64,000 nucleotides of DNA from Pseudomonadota bacterium (GTDB lineage: Bacteria > Pseudomonadota > Alphaproteobacteria > Sphingomonadales > Sphingomonadaceae), in assembly GCA_021849075.1 (NCBI GenBank), contig JAJZTH010000007.1, positions 58,720 to 122,719 of the forward strand, written 5' to 3'. The translations under genes and the position numbers were made by a program. This document shows, in pieces, positions 44,553 through 54,091 of this stretch. Positions within the stretch are counted from its first letter, which is position 1. Every line of letters begins with the position of its first letter. Below the pieces are notes generated by a model. The model was given only the letters and a program-made list of their open reading frames with translations, was not told the DNA's origin and did not search any database.

Positions 44553-45670
44553 AATTCGGCTCCTTTGGAATGATGACGACGAAAGGCTGCCTCTATGTCG
44601 TCCAACACCGCGTCGACGGGATCTCTGTCGATCAGGCCGTCGCGCAGCCGGATAGCCGCTTGAGTCTGGAACGCGATTGCGCCGTCATGACGCGGCCTGA
44701 GGCTGGCGGCCTCTAAGGTGGCGTGCGTGCTGCTGTAGAAGCCACCCCAGTCGGCATCGACCTGCGCGTCGGTCCAGGCCGCATGTAATGAAGGCTGTCC
44801 TTCCTGCGCGGGGATGAACTGGCGCTGGGCCTCCTCCCCCATCAGCCAGGACAGATGCGTTTCAAGTGCGGGCGTAACGATGCAGCGTTTCGACACGGCG
44901 ATGCCGGTGCCCCCAAGAATCGATCCAATGCCAGCGGTCCCGCGCGGCGCATCGGCAAAGCCGACCCGGCCGCCTATCGCATAATTGACATAGCCATAAA
45001 CGAGCGGCGTCAGCGCAATATCTTCACCCGCCGCCATCGCCTGGAGCAAGGCAATGGGATTGGCGTGAACGAAGGTTCGACTCGTCGCGCCGGTCAATGC
45101 GGTCATGATGGCATAGGCATCGCGTCCTATCTGCCGGTCCACGAAGCCATGCTCCGGCCGTATGCCGCCCAGCGCAGCCACAATCGACTGGAAGGACAGG
45201 ATGGCATGCGGTCCGGCGAGCGACAGCGCCACAGGCTGACGGGCGGCAAGGTCAATCACGCCGCCCCAGGTCGTTGGCGGCGTGTCGATCCGGTTGTGGG
45301 CATAGGCCATGACCTGCGTCGCCGCATCCAGGGGTAGCGCCCAATGCGCCCCGGCATAATGATAGCTGGCCAATGAACGGCCGATCGCCGCCGTTTCCAG
45401 ATCGGCCAGCGGCTTTTCGCCGAACAGATTTTCCATCGGCAGCAGGCAATTCTGCGCTACCGCCTCCCCGACATGGGGATGGTCCAGCACGATCAGATCG
45501 TAACGCTCGGCGAGGTCGGCGATGGGCGCCGATTCAAAACCTTCCAGCGAATGCCGGTCCCATTGGATCGTCAGCCCCTGTCCCGGAGCGACATCGCGCG
45601 CTGCCGCCTCCAATGCGCGATAACCGCGCGGATGGTCCCAGGTAAGACCGCGATAATGAGGCAGGCTCAT
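44549..45670 (-). CDS. solute-binding-protein fold without signal peptide
   Basis: A 373-residue protein resembling family 1 extracellular sugar-binding proteins (ERYDLIVLDHPHVGEAVAQN; GAHWALPLDAATQVMAYAHN; FQSIVAALGG). The N-terminus MSLPHYRGLTWDHPRGYRAL has no signal peptide, lipobox or membrane helix, and no ABC permease or ATPase gene is nearby. Its ATG overlaps the CoA-transferase stop (45667-45670). It is probably cytoplasmic, as a carrier, sensor or enzyme working on a pathway acid. From memory, similar HP-RGY-starting proteins sit beside CaiB-type transferases elsewhere; that needs checking. Confidence 0.8.
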   Translation of the reverse strand: MSLPHYRGLTWDHPRGYRALEAAARDVAPGQGLTIQWDRHSLEGFESAPIADLAERYDLIVLDHPHVGEAVAQNCLLPMENLFGEKPLADLETAAIGRSLASYHYAGAHWALPLDAATQVMAYAHNRIDTPPTTWGGVIDLAARQPVALSLAGPHAILSFQSIVAALGGIRPEHGFVDRQIGRDAYAIMTALTGATSRTFVHANPIALLQAMAAGEDIALTPLVYGYVNYAIGGRVGFADAPRGTAGIGSILGGTGIAVSKRCIVTPALETHLSWLMGEEAQRQFIPAQEGQPSLHAAWTDAQVDADWGGFYSSTHATLEAASLRPRHDGAIAFQTQAAIRLRDGLIDRDPVDAVLDDIEAAFRRHHSKGAEL

Positions 45671-46857
45671 GCGTGCTGGCGGACCACGCCGGATTCGATC
45701 AGTTGCGCGATTTCGTCCTCACTGCGGCCGATCTCCGCCAGAACGTCGCGGCTATGTTCGCCGACCAGCGGCGCGCCGCGCGTAATCGCGGACGGCGTCT
45801 TGGAAAAGCGGATCGGGAAGCCGGGAACCTTCACCCGTCCCTCGGTCGCATGATCATATTCGACAAAGGTGCCGTTATGGCGGATTTGGGGATCATCGAT
45901 CAGGTCGGCATAGCCATAGACTGGACCGCACCAGATGTCCGCGGCGCGAAATGTTTCCAGCCAATGCGCGGTCGATTGCCCGATCAGATGCGTTTTCACC
46001 CGTGCAAAAATGGCGTCGCGCTGGGTCCAGCCGTCCCGCTCCTCATCCAGTTCGGCAAAGAAACTGTCATTCAGCAAATGCCCCAATGTCCTGAGCGAGG
46101 CCATCGCCAGCGTCATATAGCCGTCCGCCGTGGCAAATACGCCATAGGGCGCACGGATATAGCTATGCGCATGCGGCTCCGCAGAGCGCGCCTGCGCCTT
46201 GCCTCCGACGGTGAAGACCGACAATTCCTGCATCTGGATGGTTGTGATGGCATCGAGCATATTGACCTGCACCAACTGTCCCTCGCCCGTGCGTTCGCGA
46301 TGAAACAGCGCAGCGAGCGCGCCTTCGAAGGCGGTATAGGCGGTGATGGCGTCAACCAGATATTGGCCGGCAGGGGATGGCGGCGCGCCCTCCGCTCCGG
46401 CCGACAGCATCGCCCCCGACATGCCCTGCAACAACAGATCCTGCCCCGGGTAGGTGCGATAGGGACCGTCCTCGCCATAACCCGACATCGATACATAGAT
46501 GAGGCGCGGGTTGATCTGCGACAGGGTCGCATAATCGACGCCCAGGCGCTCCGCCACGCCGGGCCGGTAGTTTTGAAGGAAGATGTCGGCTTCCTTCACC
46601 AGATCGAGCAGTACGGCTTTCCCCTCGGGCGATTTGAGATCGATCGCCAGCGATCGCTTGTTGCGGTTGAGCGAGAGAAAGGAGACGTTGATGCTGTTAC
46701 CGGTCGCGCCACCGGCAGAGGCATGACGTTGCCATTCGCCGCTGGTCGGTTCGACCTTGATGACATCGGCGCCCATATCGCCCAGTCGTTGCGCCGCAAA
46801 CGGGCCTGCCATCGCGATGGAGCAGTCGAGAACGCGAACATCCTTGAGTATCGTCAT
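45667..46857 (-). CDS. class III CoA-transferase (CaiB/BaiF family)
   Basis: 396 residues from the ATG at 46857, preceded by AAGGA. VLDCSIAMAGPFAAQRLGDMGADVIKVE is the family opening, KSPEGKAVLLDLVKEADIFL and NYRPGVAERLGVDY follow, and the catalytic Asp is in GQDLLLQGMSG (about residue 167). It moves CoA between carboxylic acids. With the hydratase at 43782 it suggests activation of a sugar-derived or hydroxy acid for dehydration or hydration. Confidence 0.95.
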   Translation of the reverse strand: MTILKDVRVLDCSIAMAGPFAAQRLGDMGADVIKVEPTSGEWQRHASAGGATGNSINVSFLSLNRNKRSLAIDLKSPEGKAVLLDLVKEADIFLQNYRPGVAERLGVDYATLSQINPRLIYVSMSGYGEDGPYRTYPGQDLLLQGMSGAMLSAGAEGAPPSPAGQYLVDAITAYTAFEGALAALFHRERTGEGQLVQVNMLDAITTIQMQELSVFTVGGKAQARSAEPHAHSYIRAPYGVFATADGYMTLAMASLRTLGHLLNDSFFAELDEERDGWTQRDAIFARVKTHLIGQSTAHWLETFRAADIWCGPVYGYADLIDDPQIRHNGTFVEYDHATEGRVKVPGFPIRFSKTPSAITRGAPLVGEHSRDVLAEIGRSEDEIAQLIESGVVRQHA

Positions 46858-46867
46858 ATCTGGTCCT

Positions 46868-47614
46868 TCAGGCCATGACCCAGCCGCCATTCACATGCAG
46901 CATCTGGCCGGTGATGAAGCCTGCCTCATCGGCGGCGAAAAAAGCGATGGCATGGGCGATGTCGCCGGCGACGCCCCGGCGCTTGACCGCCTGCGCATCC
47001 AGCACCATCCGAACATAGCTTTCAGGGTCGGGATGAATTTTCTCCGCATCGGTCGGGAAGGCGCCCGGCGCGATCGCATTGACGGTCACGCCATCCGGCC
47101 CGAATTCCCGCGCCCATGCGCGGGTTAGACCAACCAATGCGCCCTTCGACGCGACATAGGGGGACAAGTTCGCCCAGCCGCCCGACAGGGTAATGCTGGC
47201 GATATTGATGATCCGGCCAAACGCCTTGGCCCGCATTCCCGGCAGCGCCGCTTGTACTGCGACGATACCCGCATCGACATTGATCCGCTGGACCCGTTGA
47301 TGCTCCTCGACGGAAAAATCCTCGAAGGGTTTGGATGGGTAGATGGCGGCATTATTGATGACGATGTCGAAGCCGCCATGCTCTGCGATCAGGGTGTTTA
47401 GCCTGATCCGAAAGCCGGATAGATCGGACAGGTCAGCGGTCGAAACGACCAGCTTGCCTGGCCCCCTGTCCGCCGCCGCCTTAATCAATTGCGCCACTTT
47501 CGCCAGATCATTGTCGATCGCGATCACAGTCGCGCCGCCTTCGATCAGCAGCAGCGTCGTTTCCAGCCCCAAACCGCCGGCCGCGCCGGTATAAAGGATC
47601 GTGCGCCCCTTCAT
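46868..47614 (-). CDS. short-chain dehydrogenase/reductase
   Basis: 248 residues. The cofactor motif is TGAAGGLG; D40-type residues at the end of beta 2 (IDNDLAK) suggest NAD preference. NNAAIYP, catalytic Ser in NIASITLSGG and active-site YVASKGALVG follow. The ATG overlaps the DUF4432 stop (47611-47614). Likely sugar or sugar-acid dehydrogenase of the operon. Confidence 0.93.
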   Translation of the reverse strand: MKGRTILYTGAAGGLGLETTLLLIEGGATVIAIDNDLAKVAQLIKAAADRGPGKLVVSTADLSDLSGFRIRLNTLIAEHGGFDIVINNAAIYPSKPFEDFSVEEHQRVQRINVDAGIVAVQAALPGMRAKAFGRIINIASITLSGGWANLSPYVASKGALVGLTRAWAREFGPDGVTVNAIAPGAFPTDAEKIHPDPESYVRMVLDAQAVKRRGVAGDIAHAIAFFAADEAGFITGQMLHVNGGWVMA

Positions 47615-48789
47615 GCCCTGCTCCCTATCGGCGGGAATAGGCCAGAAGGCGCAGGATAGTCCTCATCCGGCTGGCGCTGGACATTCTCGATCCGCATCAC
47701 AGCGTCGGACACCGCAGCGGCATCGGGCAAGACGCGCAGGATCGTTTCGTAATGCCGCTCCTCGCCATGTTCCAGTTCAATGAGTTCGCCGCGTTCCCGC
47801 GCGAAGTCCTTGCCCAGCACGTGATTGGTCGACGGCTCGATCCCCACCGCATAATGGCCTGCATGCAGATTCTGCCATTCGAACATGGCCGGGAACTGAT
47901 CCTTGCGCGTGACGACCGAGAAGCCGAAGCCCAGCTTATCGTTGACGATCGCGACCTCGACACGGCCATCTGCATCCGGCGCCATGTCATGCTGCCACAC
48001 CTGTTCGTGGAAATTGATGATCGGCGCGGGCAAGGTGCGATAACCCACGCCCTGCGCCTGATAGGCGTCGGCATGAGACGCCCACAGCACATCGCGGATC
48101 GGCGCGACATAACGTGCCCCCTCCGCCACCACCGGATGGCCGACATTGATATGGTAACAGAACATATGTGGCGTGCGGTAGAAACCATGATTGACCACTC
48201 GATCGTTCAGGCGGATTTCGTCCCCGCCCAAATCCGCCTCGATCCGGCGGATCAGATGCAGATCCTCCCCAAACACGGTCGACTGGCGCACAACCCCTTC
48301 GGCCCAGAAGGTGCAATGATCACCGTCCCACTGTTCGCCATAGCCGGTAAGTTGCGCCGGAATGGTGCCGACCCGGCCGTGGAGGGAGGAGGATACGCTC
48401 TCTCGCGGACCATAATGATAATGGCCGGCCGGATCGTCATGCATGAACAAAATATGGTCGAGACCGCAGGTGATATTGAGGCCCGACATAGACCGGAACC
48501 AGCCCAGACCGTCTTCGCCTTCATAATCATGCAAACCCGGATGTCGAAAGCCTGAGGGCGAATGCCAGCCGATCGCTCTGCCGGCATGATCGCATTCGGC
48601 AATGTCCATGGCCCGGTCCACCAGTACCGTGAAGGAAAGGCCGGATCCCGTGCGGAAATGCAGCATCCGGACGCCACGCTCAACACCATCCCCCAAAGTC
48701 ATCAGCCGCACGCCCGCAAATTGGGACAGCACGCCGGATCGTTCGGCGATGTGTCGTTTCGACACTTCGCCGCCATATAGCCGGGCCAT
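47611..48789 (-). CDS. DUF4432 aldose-epimerase-like protein
   Basis: A 392-residue beta-supersandwich protein of the galactose-mutarotase-like DUF4432 family. LVDRAMDIAECDHAGRAIGW, YGPRESVSSSLHGRVGTIPA and NFHEQVWQHDMAPDADG are characteristic; the His/Glu residues near FYRTPHMFCYHINVGHP may form the pocket. It is the first gene of the operon, divergent from the mutarotase-like gene at 48865. Members occur in carbohydrate clusters, with function seldom shown. Confidence 0.85.
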   Translation of the reverse strand: MARLYGGEVSKRHIAERSGVLSQFAGVRLMTLGDGVERGVRMLHFRTGSGLSFTVLVDRAMDIAECDHAGRAIGWHSPSGFRHPGLHDYEGEDGLGWFRSMSGLNITCGLDHILFMHDDPAGHYHYGPRESVSSSLHGRVGTIPAQLTGYGEQWDGDHCTFWAEGVVRQSTVFGEDLHLIRRIEADLGGDEIRLNDRVVNHGFYRTPHMFCYHINVGHPVVAEGARYVAPIRDVLWASHADAYQAQGVGYRTLPAPIINFHEQVWQHDMAPDADGRVEVAIVNDKLGFGFSVVTRKDQFPAMFEWQNLHAGHYAVGIEPSTNHVLGKDFARERGELIELEHGEERHYETILRVLPDAAAVSDAVMRIENVQRQPDEDYPAPSGLFPPIGSRA

Positions 48790-48864
48790 GATTCAGCCTC
48801 TCCATCTTGTAAGACATATGATGAATATCTACAGTGGAGCAGATCGTCAACCGGGAGAGAAAAA

Positions 48865-49236
48865 TTGGCTGAAATCGTCCGCCGCTGTTTTGCAGTCGAC
48901 TTGGTCGACGATCCTGAATCCATCGCGCTCTATCGCGAATGGCACCGACCGGGCGGTCCGCCACAAGCGGTCACTGATGCGATCCGCGCCGACGGCGTTA
49001 TCGACCTTCAAATCTGGATGGTGGGGGATCGCATGATGATGATCATGGAGCAGGATGTCGCGTTGGCGCCTGATGCGGCAGCCAAAATGGCGCGCGACGC
49101 CGCCAATCCGCAGGTGCATGCCTGGGACAGGATGATGCGGCGGTTCCAGCGCCCCCTGCCCTTTGCCCCGGATGCAACCTGGGTGGAAATGCAGCAAATC
49201 TATTCGCTTGCCGCACAACCGTCTGGAACCGCATGA
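48865..49236 (+). CDS. L-rhamnose mutarotase-like protein
   Basis: A 123-residue ferredoxin-like-fold protein of the RhaM/DUF718 family, which interconverts sugar anomers. RRCFAVDLVDDPESIALYREWHR and DLQIWMVGDRMMMIMEQD match, and the C-terminus has WVEMQQIYSL. The start is a TTG at 48865 with GGGAGAG upstream. It is the only plus-strand gene between two minus-strand units. Family substrates are L-rhamnose and L-fucose, a hint about the cluster's sugar. Confidence 0.88.
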   Translation: MAEIVRRCFAVDLVDDPESIALYREWHRPGGPPQAVTDAIRADGVIDLQIWMVGDRMMMIMEQDVALAPDAAAKMARDAANPQVHAWDRMMRRFQRPLPFAPDATWVEMQQIYSLAAQPSGTA

Positions 49237-49344
49237 GTTGCACTATGTTGCCTTAGAATCAACAGCGTCGCCCTTTGGAGCCAGCTTGCAGCCCATTATG
49301 ATATGGCACGGTCAGGCAGCTCAGGTTTCTGCCGCAGGCGCGGG

Positions 49345-50394
49345 TCACATGATGCCCAAGAGGTGGCGATTAAGCCCCTGATCGGCACCCGAAGCGGCAA
49401 AGTCGTCAAACGCCTTCTTCACCGTCTGTATCATGTGCCGGGCTATGAATGGCGCCCCTTCCATCGCGCCCTGGGCCGAATCCTTGAGTGCGCATTCCCA
49501 TTCCAGAACGGCCCATCCGCTATAGCCATATTGAGTCAGTTTGCTGAATATGACGCTGAAATCCACCTGCCCATCGCCCAGCGAGCGGAACCGGCCGGGT
49601 CGATCGCGCCAGTTTTGAAAACCGCCATAGACGCCCGAACGCCCGGTCGGACGGAATTCCGCATCCTTGACGTGGAAACAGCGAATACGCTCATGATAGA
49701 AGTCGATAAACTGGCCATAGTCCAGACACTGAAGCAGGAAGTGGCTGGGGTCGTAGAGAATATTCGCGCGCTTGTGATGATGGACGCGGTCGAGGAACAT
49801 TTCGAATGTCGCGCCGTCATGCAGATCTTCGCCCGGATGAATTTCGAAAGCCAGATTGACGCCATTTTCATCGAAATGATCGAGAATCGGCAACCATCGG
49901 CGCGCAAGTTCATCGAACGCCTCTTCCACCAATCCTGCCGATCGTTGCGGCCAGGGATAGAAATAGGGCCAAGCCAGCGCACCGGAAAATGACGCATGCT
50001 CCGTCAGTCCCAACCGACGCGAAGCGACGGCGGCGAGGCGCAGTTGCTCTACCGCCCACGCCTGCCGCGCGGCAGGATTGCCCCGTACCTCCGGCGCCGC
50101 GAATCCGTCGAACAAAGGATCATAAGCGGGATGCACCGCGACCAGTTGACCCTGAAGATGGGTCGACAGTTCCGTGATCGCCACCCCCTTTTCCGCCAGC
50201 ATCCCCGCGATATCATCACAATAGGTCTGGCTGTCCGCAGCGCGCTTCAAATCAAATAGCCGGTCATCCCATGTCGGGATCTGCACCCCCCTATAGCCCA
50301 GCGCAGCCATGTGTCCGGCAATGTCGGCCAGGCTGTTAAAAGGCGCCTGATCGTCGGCGAACTGGGCGAGGAAAATGCCCGGACCCTTCATCAT
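49345..50394 (-). CDS. sugar phosphate isomerase/epimerase (xylose-isomerase-like TIM barrel)
   Basis: About 349 residues. The AP-endonuclease-2-like barrel shows metal ligands in LAFEIHPGED, ILYDPSHFLLQ, CFHVKDAEF and VLEWECALKD (Glu, Asp, His, Glu). It acts on free or keto sugars, polyols or their acids. The start may be any of TTG/ATG/ATG at 50397-50391; AAGGAAAGG lies upstream. It is 16 bases after the Gfo/Idh gene and pairs with it. Confidence 0.92.
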   Translation of the reverse strand: MMKGPGIFLAQFADDQAPFNSLADIAGHMAALGYRGVQIPTWDDRLFDLKRAADSQTYCDDIAGMLAEKGVAITELSTHLQGQLVAVHPAYDPLFDGFAAPEVRGNPAARQAWAVEQLRLAAVASRRLGLTEHASFSGALAWPYFYPWPQRSAGLVEEAFDELARRWLPILDHFDENGVNLAFEIHPGEDLHDGATFEMFLDRVHHHKRANILYDPSHFLLQCLDYGQFIDFYHERIRCFHVKDAEFRPTGRSGVYGGFQNWRDRPGRFRSLGDGQVDFSVIFSKLTQYGYSGWAVLEWECALKDSAQGAMEGAPFIARHMIQTVKKAFDDFAASGADQGLNRHLLGIM

Positions 50395-50410
50395 CAACTT
50401 TGCCTTTCCT

Positions 50411-51535
50411 TCAGATTGCGAGATCGACCCAGCCCGACATTGCGCGCGAATGCGCGACCGCCGTCTCGATCAGAACCATGCCGCGAATGCCGTCTTCGAT
50501 CCCCGGCAGCAAAGGCGCCGAACCGCCCCGCAAGAGTCGCGCGAAATCCCGGTAGAGATTTGCGAACGCTTCAAGATAGCCTTCGGGATGGCCGCCGGGC
50601 GTCCGCATCATCGACGCAACATCGTCCGGAAATCCCAAATCGCCGGGTTGCAGCAGTTCGCTTCGCCCATCTTCATTGAACAGCCACAATTGCCATGGCG
50701 TTTCCTGCCGCCACCGCAAAGCGCCCTTGTCGCCGTAGATGCGGATCGACAGGCCGTTGCGCTCTCCAATCGCGATTTGCGACGCCAGCAGAGCGCCCCG
50801 CGCACCATTTTCAAACCGCAACAACAGCTGACAGTCGTCGTCCAGTTGCCGCCCCGGAACCACGGTGCCCAGATCGGCGAGAATTTTGCTGACTTTAAGG
50901 CCGGTCACAAATTCGGCGAGATGAAAAGCGTGGACGCCGATGTCGGCGATACATCCCCCTACGCCGCTGCGCGCCGGATCGCTGCGCCATTCCGCCTGTT
51001 TTCCGCTCTCCGGCTTCGCGAGCCAACCTTGGGGATATTCGACCACCACCTTGCGGATCGCACCGATCGCGCCCTGCATCACGCGGTCGCGCGCCGCACG
51101 CACCATCGGATAGCCGGAATAGGTATAGGACAGCGCAAATGGACGGCCATGTACGCGAATCAACCGTTCGACTTCACGGGCCTGTGCAGCCGTGGTCGTA
51201 ACCGGCTTGTCGCACATCACGGCAAAGCCTGCTTCCAGCGCTGCTTTGGCGGCCGGGAAATGTTGGTGATTTGGCGTAGCGATCGTCACGAAATCGATGC
51301 TGTCGGGGCGATTCGCCTCCCGTGCGAGCATGTCTTCGACGCTCGCATAGGCGCGCGCGGGGTCTATCCGATAGCGCTCGCCCGCAGCCTTTGAGCGTTC
51401 CGCGTCTGCGCTGAACGCTCCGGCCACCAGTTCGATCTCCCGATCCAGTTCGGCCGCGATCCGGTGAACCGGCCCGATGAACGCGCCCGGTCCCCCGCCG
51501 ATCATGCCCATCCGCAGCCGTCGTTGCCCTGTCAT
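50411..51535 (-). CDS. Gfo/Idh/MocA-family oxidoreductase
   Basis: 374 residues from the ATG at 51535 ([20 protein letters not shown]). NAD motif [10 protein letters not shown], the conserved CDKPVT containing the catalytic Lys, and the His-bearing [11 protein letters not shown] are present. It oxidises a ring hydroxyl of a sugar or inositol, often making a 3-keto sugar. First gene of a two-gene unit with the isomerase. A LacI-type operator lies in its promoter gap. Confidence 0.93.
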   Translation of the reverse strand: MTGQRRLRMGMIGGGPGAFIGPVHRIAAELDREIELVAGAFSADAERSKAAGERYRIDPARAYASVEDMLAREANRPDSIDFVTIATPNHQHFPAAKAALEAGFAVMCDKPVTTTAAQAREVERLIRVHGRPFALSYTYSGYPMVRAARDRVMQGAIGAIRKVVVEYPQGWLAKPESGKQAEWRSDPARSGVGGCIADIGVHAFHLAEFVTGLKVSKILADLGTVVPGRQLDDDCQLLLRFENGARGALLASQIAIGERNGLSIRIYGDKGALRWRQETPWQLWLFNEDGRSELLQPGDLGFPDDVASMMRTPGGHPEGYLEAFANLYRDFARLLRGGSAPLLPGIEDGIRGMVLIETAVAHSRAMSGWVDLAI

Positions 51536-51681
51536 ATCCGTCTTGCCTTCACACTTGTCAGGAAATCTGCCGACATCGTCGGCCATCGGCTGGAGGCATG
51601 CCGCATTTCATCGCTAAGCGGATGTAATGCATGATTTCTATAGAACATCACTCTCCCTCGAAGCTCTTGCGCCTCCATTTT

Positions 51682-51695
51682 TGTAATCGTTATCA
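51682..51695. promoter_or_regulatory. LacI/GalR-type operator
   Basis: TGTAATCGTTATCA fits the LacI-family pattern TGNNANCGNTNNCA with the central CG. It lies between the divergent Gfo/Idh gene (start 51535) and the LacI regulator (start 51784). The rest of the 248-base gap shows no gene. Confidence 0.6.
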
Positions 51696-51783
51696 TTTCA
51701 CATATTCCTGTCAACCCGCGACAATTCCACGCTGGCGCAAGCGAAGGGAGATGCGCTAATCAGGTGATGGATAAGGAAGATAG

Positions 51784-52800
51784 TTGGTCACTATTCGGGA
51801 CATTGCTGAACGCGCTGGCGTGTCCGTCGCCACGGTGTCGCGGACATTGCATGCGCCTGAAGCGGTGCGGCCGGACAAGCGTAGTCGCGTGCAGCAGGCA
51901 ATCGCCGATCTCAACTATGCGCCCAATGCGATCGCGCGTCAGTTACGCAAGCGGCGGCACGAAACGCTGATCGTCATCGTTCCGGAAATTGCCAACCCAT
52001 TTTTCTCCGGCATCATTCAAAGCATTGAGAATATCGCGCATGATCTGGGGTATCGCGTGCTCATCGGAGAAACGCAGGATCGTCAGGACCGGTTGGACCA
52101 TTATGCGGACATGGTGCTGAGCCGTGCGGCAGGCGGCCTCATTTTGCTGGGATCTTTGCTGCCATCGGCCGTGACCGCCAGCATGGCGGACCAGCGCGCC
52201 ATACCCTTTCCTCTGGTGCTGGCCTGCGAACGCTTTGAAGGATTGCCCTGCCCCTCGGTCGCCATTGACAATCAGGCGGCGGCTGCATTGGCCGTGCGGC
52301 ATTTGTGGGAAACGGGATGTCGACGGATCGGAACGATCGCAGGCCCTCAATCCAATTCTCTGGGACGGGACAGGCTGAACGGATATCGAAAGGCGCTGTC
52401 AGATCTGGGCGTCAATCTGGAATGCGGCTGGATGGAAGAAGGCGATTTTTCGATCGAGTCCGGTCATGCGGCCATGATGCGTCTGCTGGGCAGCGGCGGT
52501 AATCTGGACGGCGTCTTTTGCGCGAATGACGAAATGGCGATCGGCGCGCTACAGGCAATCCGCAGCAGCGGACTGACCACGCCCGGCGACATTGCTCTGA
52601 TCGGGTTTGATGATCTGCGCTTCGGGGCTTTTGCTACGCCTCCACTCACGACCATTCGTCAGCCGACAGGCGAATTGGGCGAAACGGCGATGCGGATGCT
52701 GGACGCGCTCTTGCAGGGCGGGGTTGTCGACCACCGGCCCGTGCTGCTGGCGCACGAACTGGTCGAACGACAATCTACAAAACAACGGGTCGATAATTGA
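51784..52800 (+). CDS. LacI-family transcriptional regulator
   Basis: 338 residues from a TTG at 51784. The N-terminal helix-turn-helix VTIRDIAERAGVSVATVSRTLH and the hinge NYAPNAIARQLRK are standard. A periplasmic-binding-like effector domain follows (IVIVPEIANPFFSGIIQSIE; DRIN-like GRDRLNGYRKAL). It represses until a pathway sugar binds. Neighbouring sugar genes and the operator at 51682 support local control. Confidence 0.95.
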   Translation: MVTIRDIAERAGVSVATVSRTLHAPEAVRPDKRSRVQQAIADLNYAPNAIARQLRKRRHETLIVIVPEIANPFFSGIIQSIENIAHDLGYRVLIGETQDRQDRLDHYADMVLSRAAGGLILLGSLLPSAVTASMADQRAIPFPLVLACERFEGLPCPSVAIDNQAAAALAVRHLWETGCRRIGTIAGPQSNSLGRDRLNGYRKALSDLGVNLECGWMEEGDFSIESGHAAMMRLLGSGGNLDGVFCANDEMAIGALQAIRSSGLTTPGDIALIGFDDLRFGAFATPPLTTIRQPTGELGETAMRMLDALLQGGVVDHRPVLLAHELVERQSTKQRVDN

Positions 52801-52820
52801 GCAGGCGGTGCGTTGGGGAG

Positions 52821-52853
52821 CCGTCGGGCGGATACGGCCTATCCGCCCGACGG
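52821..52853. terminator. 14-bp perfect hairpin between convergent genes
   Basis: CCGTCGGGCGGATA, loop CGGCC, TATCCGCCCGACGG. Very stable stem between the LacI gene and the convergent thiolase ending at 52862. No T-run on either side, so it may act through RNA stability or with Rho. Confidence 0.7.
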
Positions 52854-52861
52854 AGCCTGGA

Positions 52862-54040
52862 TCAAACCCGTTCCCAGACGGTCGCGATGCCCTGCCCCCC
52901 ACCAATGCACATCGTCGCCAGGCCATAGCGACCACCTGTCCGATGCAGTTCATAGACCAGCTTCGTGGTGATGATCGCTCCCGTCGCGCCAATCGGATGC
53001 CCCAGCGAAATGCCGCTACCATTGGGATTAACCTTGGCTGCATCAAAGCCCAGTTCGCGTGAGACCGCGCACGCCTGCGCCGCAAATGCCTCGTTCGATT
53101 CGATCACGTCCAGGTCCGCGACCTGCAGGCCGGCCCGGGCAAGCGCATTGCGGGTCGCAGGAACCGGCCCGATGCCCATATAGGCCGGATCGACGCCCGC
53201 ATGGCCATAAGCGACAAGACGCGCCATCGGTTTGAGACCATGGGCCTGCACCGCAGCCGCACTTGCCAGCAATACCGCGCCTGCCCCGTCATTGATGCCC
53301 GACGCATTGCCGGCCGTGACGGTGCCGTCTTTCTGGAAAACCGGCTTCAGCCCTTCAAAGTCGGTCGCGGCGGCATTCATGCGGACATATTCATCGGTGT
53401 CGAAGAGCGCTGGCTTGCGCCCTTTCATCACCTCGATCGGTTCAATCTGGTCGCGGAAATAGCCCTCAGCAATGGCATGTGCGGCTCGCGTCTGGCTTTC
53501 GAGCGCCAGCGCGTCCTGATCCGCACGTGAAACGCCATAACGCGCCGCGACATTTTCCGCCGTTACGCCCATATGGATGCGCTGGAAAGGGTCGGTCAAC
53601 GCACCGGTCAATCCGTCCATCAGCCCCGCATCGCCCATTTTCTGGCCCCAACGCGCAGCGGGAAGAAAATAGGGCGCCCGGCTCATAATTTCGACCCCGG
53701 CGCCGATGGCCATGTCGCAATCGCCCAGCAAGATTGCCTGCGCCGCAGAAACGATCGCCTGCATCCCCGACCCGCACAAACGGTTCACGCTGAGGGCGGG
53801 CGCCTCCTGCGGCAAGCCGGCGGTAATCGCGGCGATCCGCGCGGCATAGGCGTCGCGCGGTTCGGTATGGACGACGTGGCCCAGCACGAAATTGCCGATC
53901 AGAGCCGGGTCGACACCGGCGCGGGCGATCGCGCCTTTTGCCACATGCGCGGCCAGTTCGCCCGGCTGCTGATCCTTGAGCGATCCGCCAAAGCTGCCAA
54001 TTGCGGTTCGCGCCGCTGAAACGAGAAAAATGTCGGTCAT
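52862..54040 (-). CDS. acetyl-CoA acyltransferase (thiolase)
   Basis: 392 residues from the ATG at 54040. Acyl-Cys in NRLCGSGMQAI, His in GHPIGATGA, second Cys in CIGGGQG. It cleaves 3-ketoacyl-CoA with CoA. It is 51 bases after the acyl-CoA dehydrogenase at 54092 on the same strand, so probably the last step of this beta-oxidation set. It is a paralogue of the thiolase at 21886. Confidence 0.94.
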   Translation of the reverse strand: MTDIFLVSAARTAIGSFGGSLKDQQPGELAAHVAKGAIARAGVDPALIGNFVLGHVVHTEPRDAYAARIAAITAGLPQEAPALSVNRLCGSGMQAIVSAAQAILLGDCDMAIGAGVEIMSRAPYFLPAARWGQKMGDAGLMDGLTGALTDPFQRIHMGVTAENVAARYGVSRADQDALALESQTRAAHAIAEGYFRDQIEPIEVMKGRKPALFDTDEYVRMNAAATDFEGLKPVFQKDGTVTAGNASGINDGAGAVLLASAAAVQAHGLKPMARLVAYGHAGVDPAYMGIGPVPATRNALARAGLQVADLDVIESNEAFAAQACAVSRELGFDAAKVNPNGSGISLGHPIGATGAIITTKLVYELHRTGGRYGLATMCIGGGQGIATVWERV

Positions 54041-54091
54041 ATCGTCTCCATGGGAGCCAGAAGGCCGGGCGCTATCCCGGCGCATGAGAGG

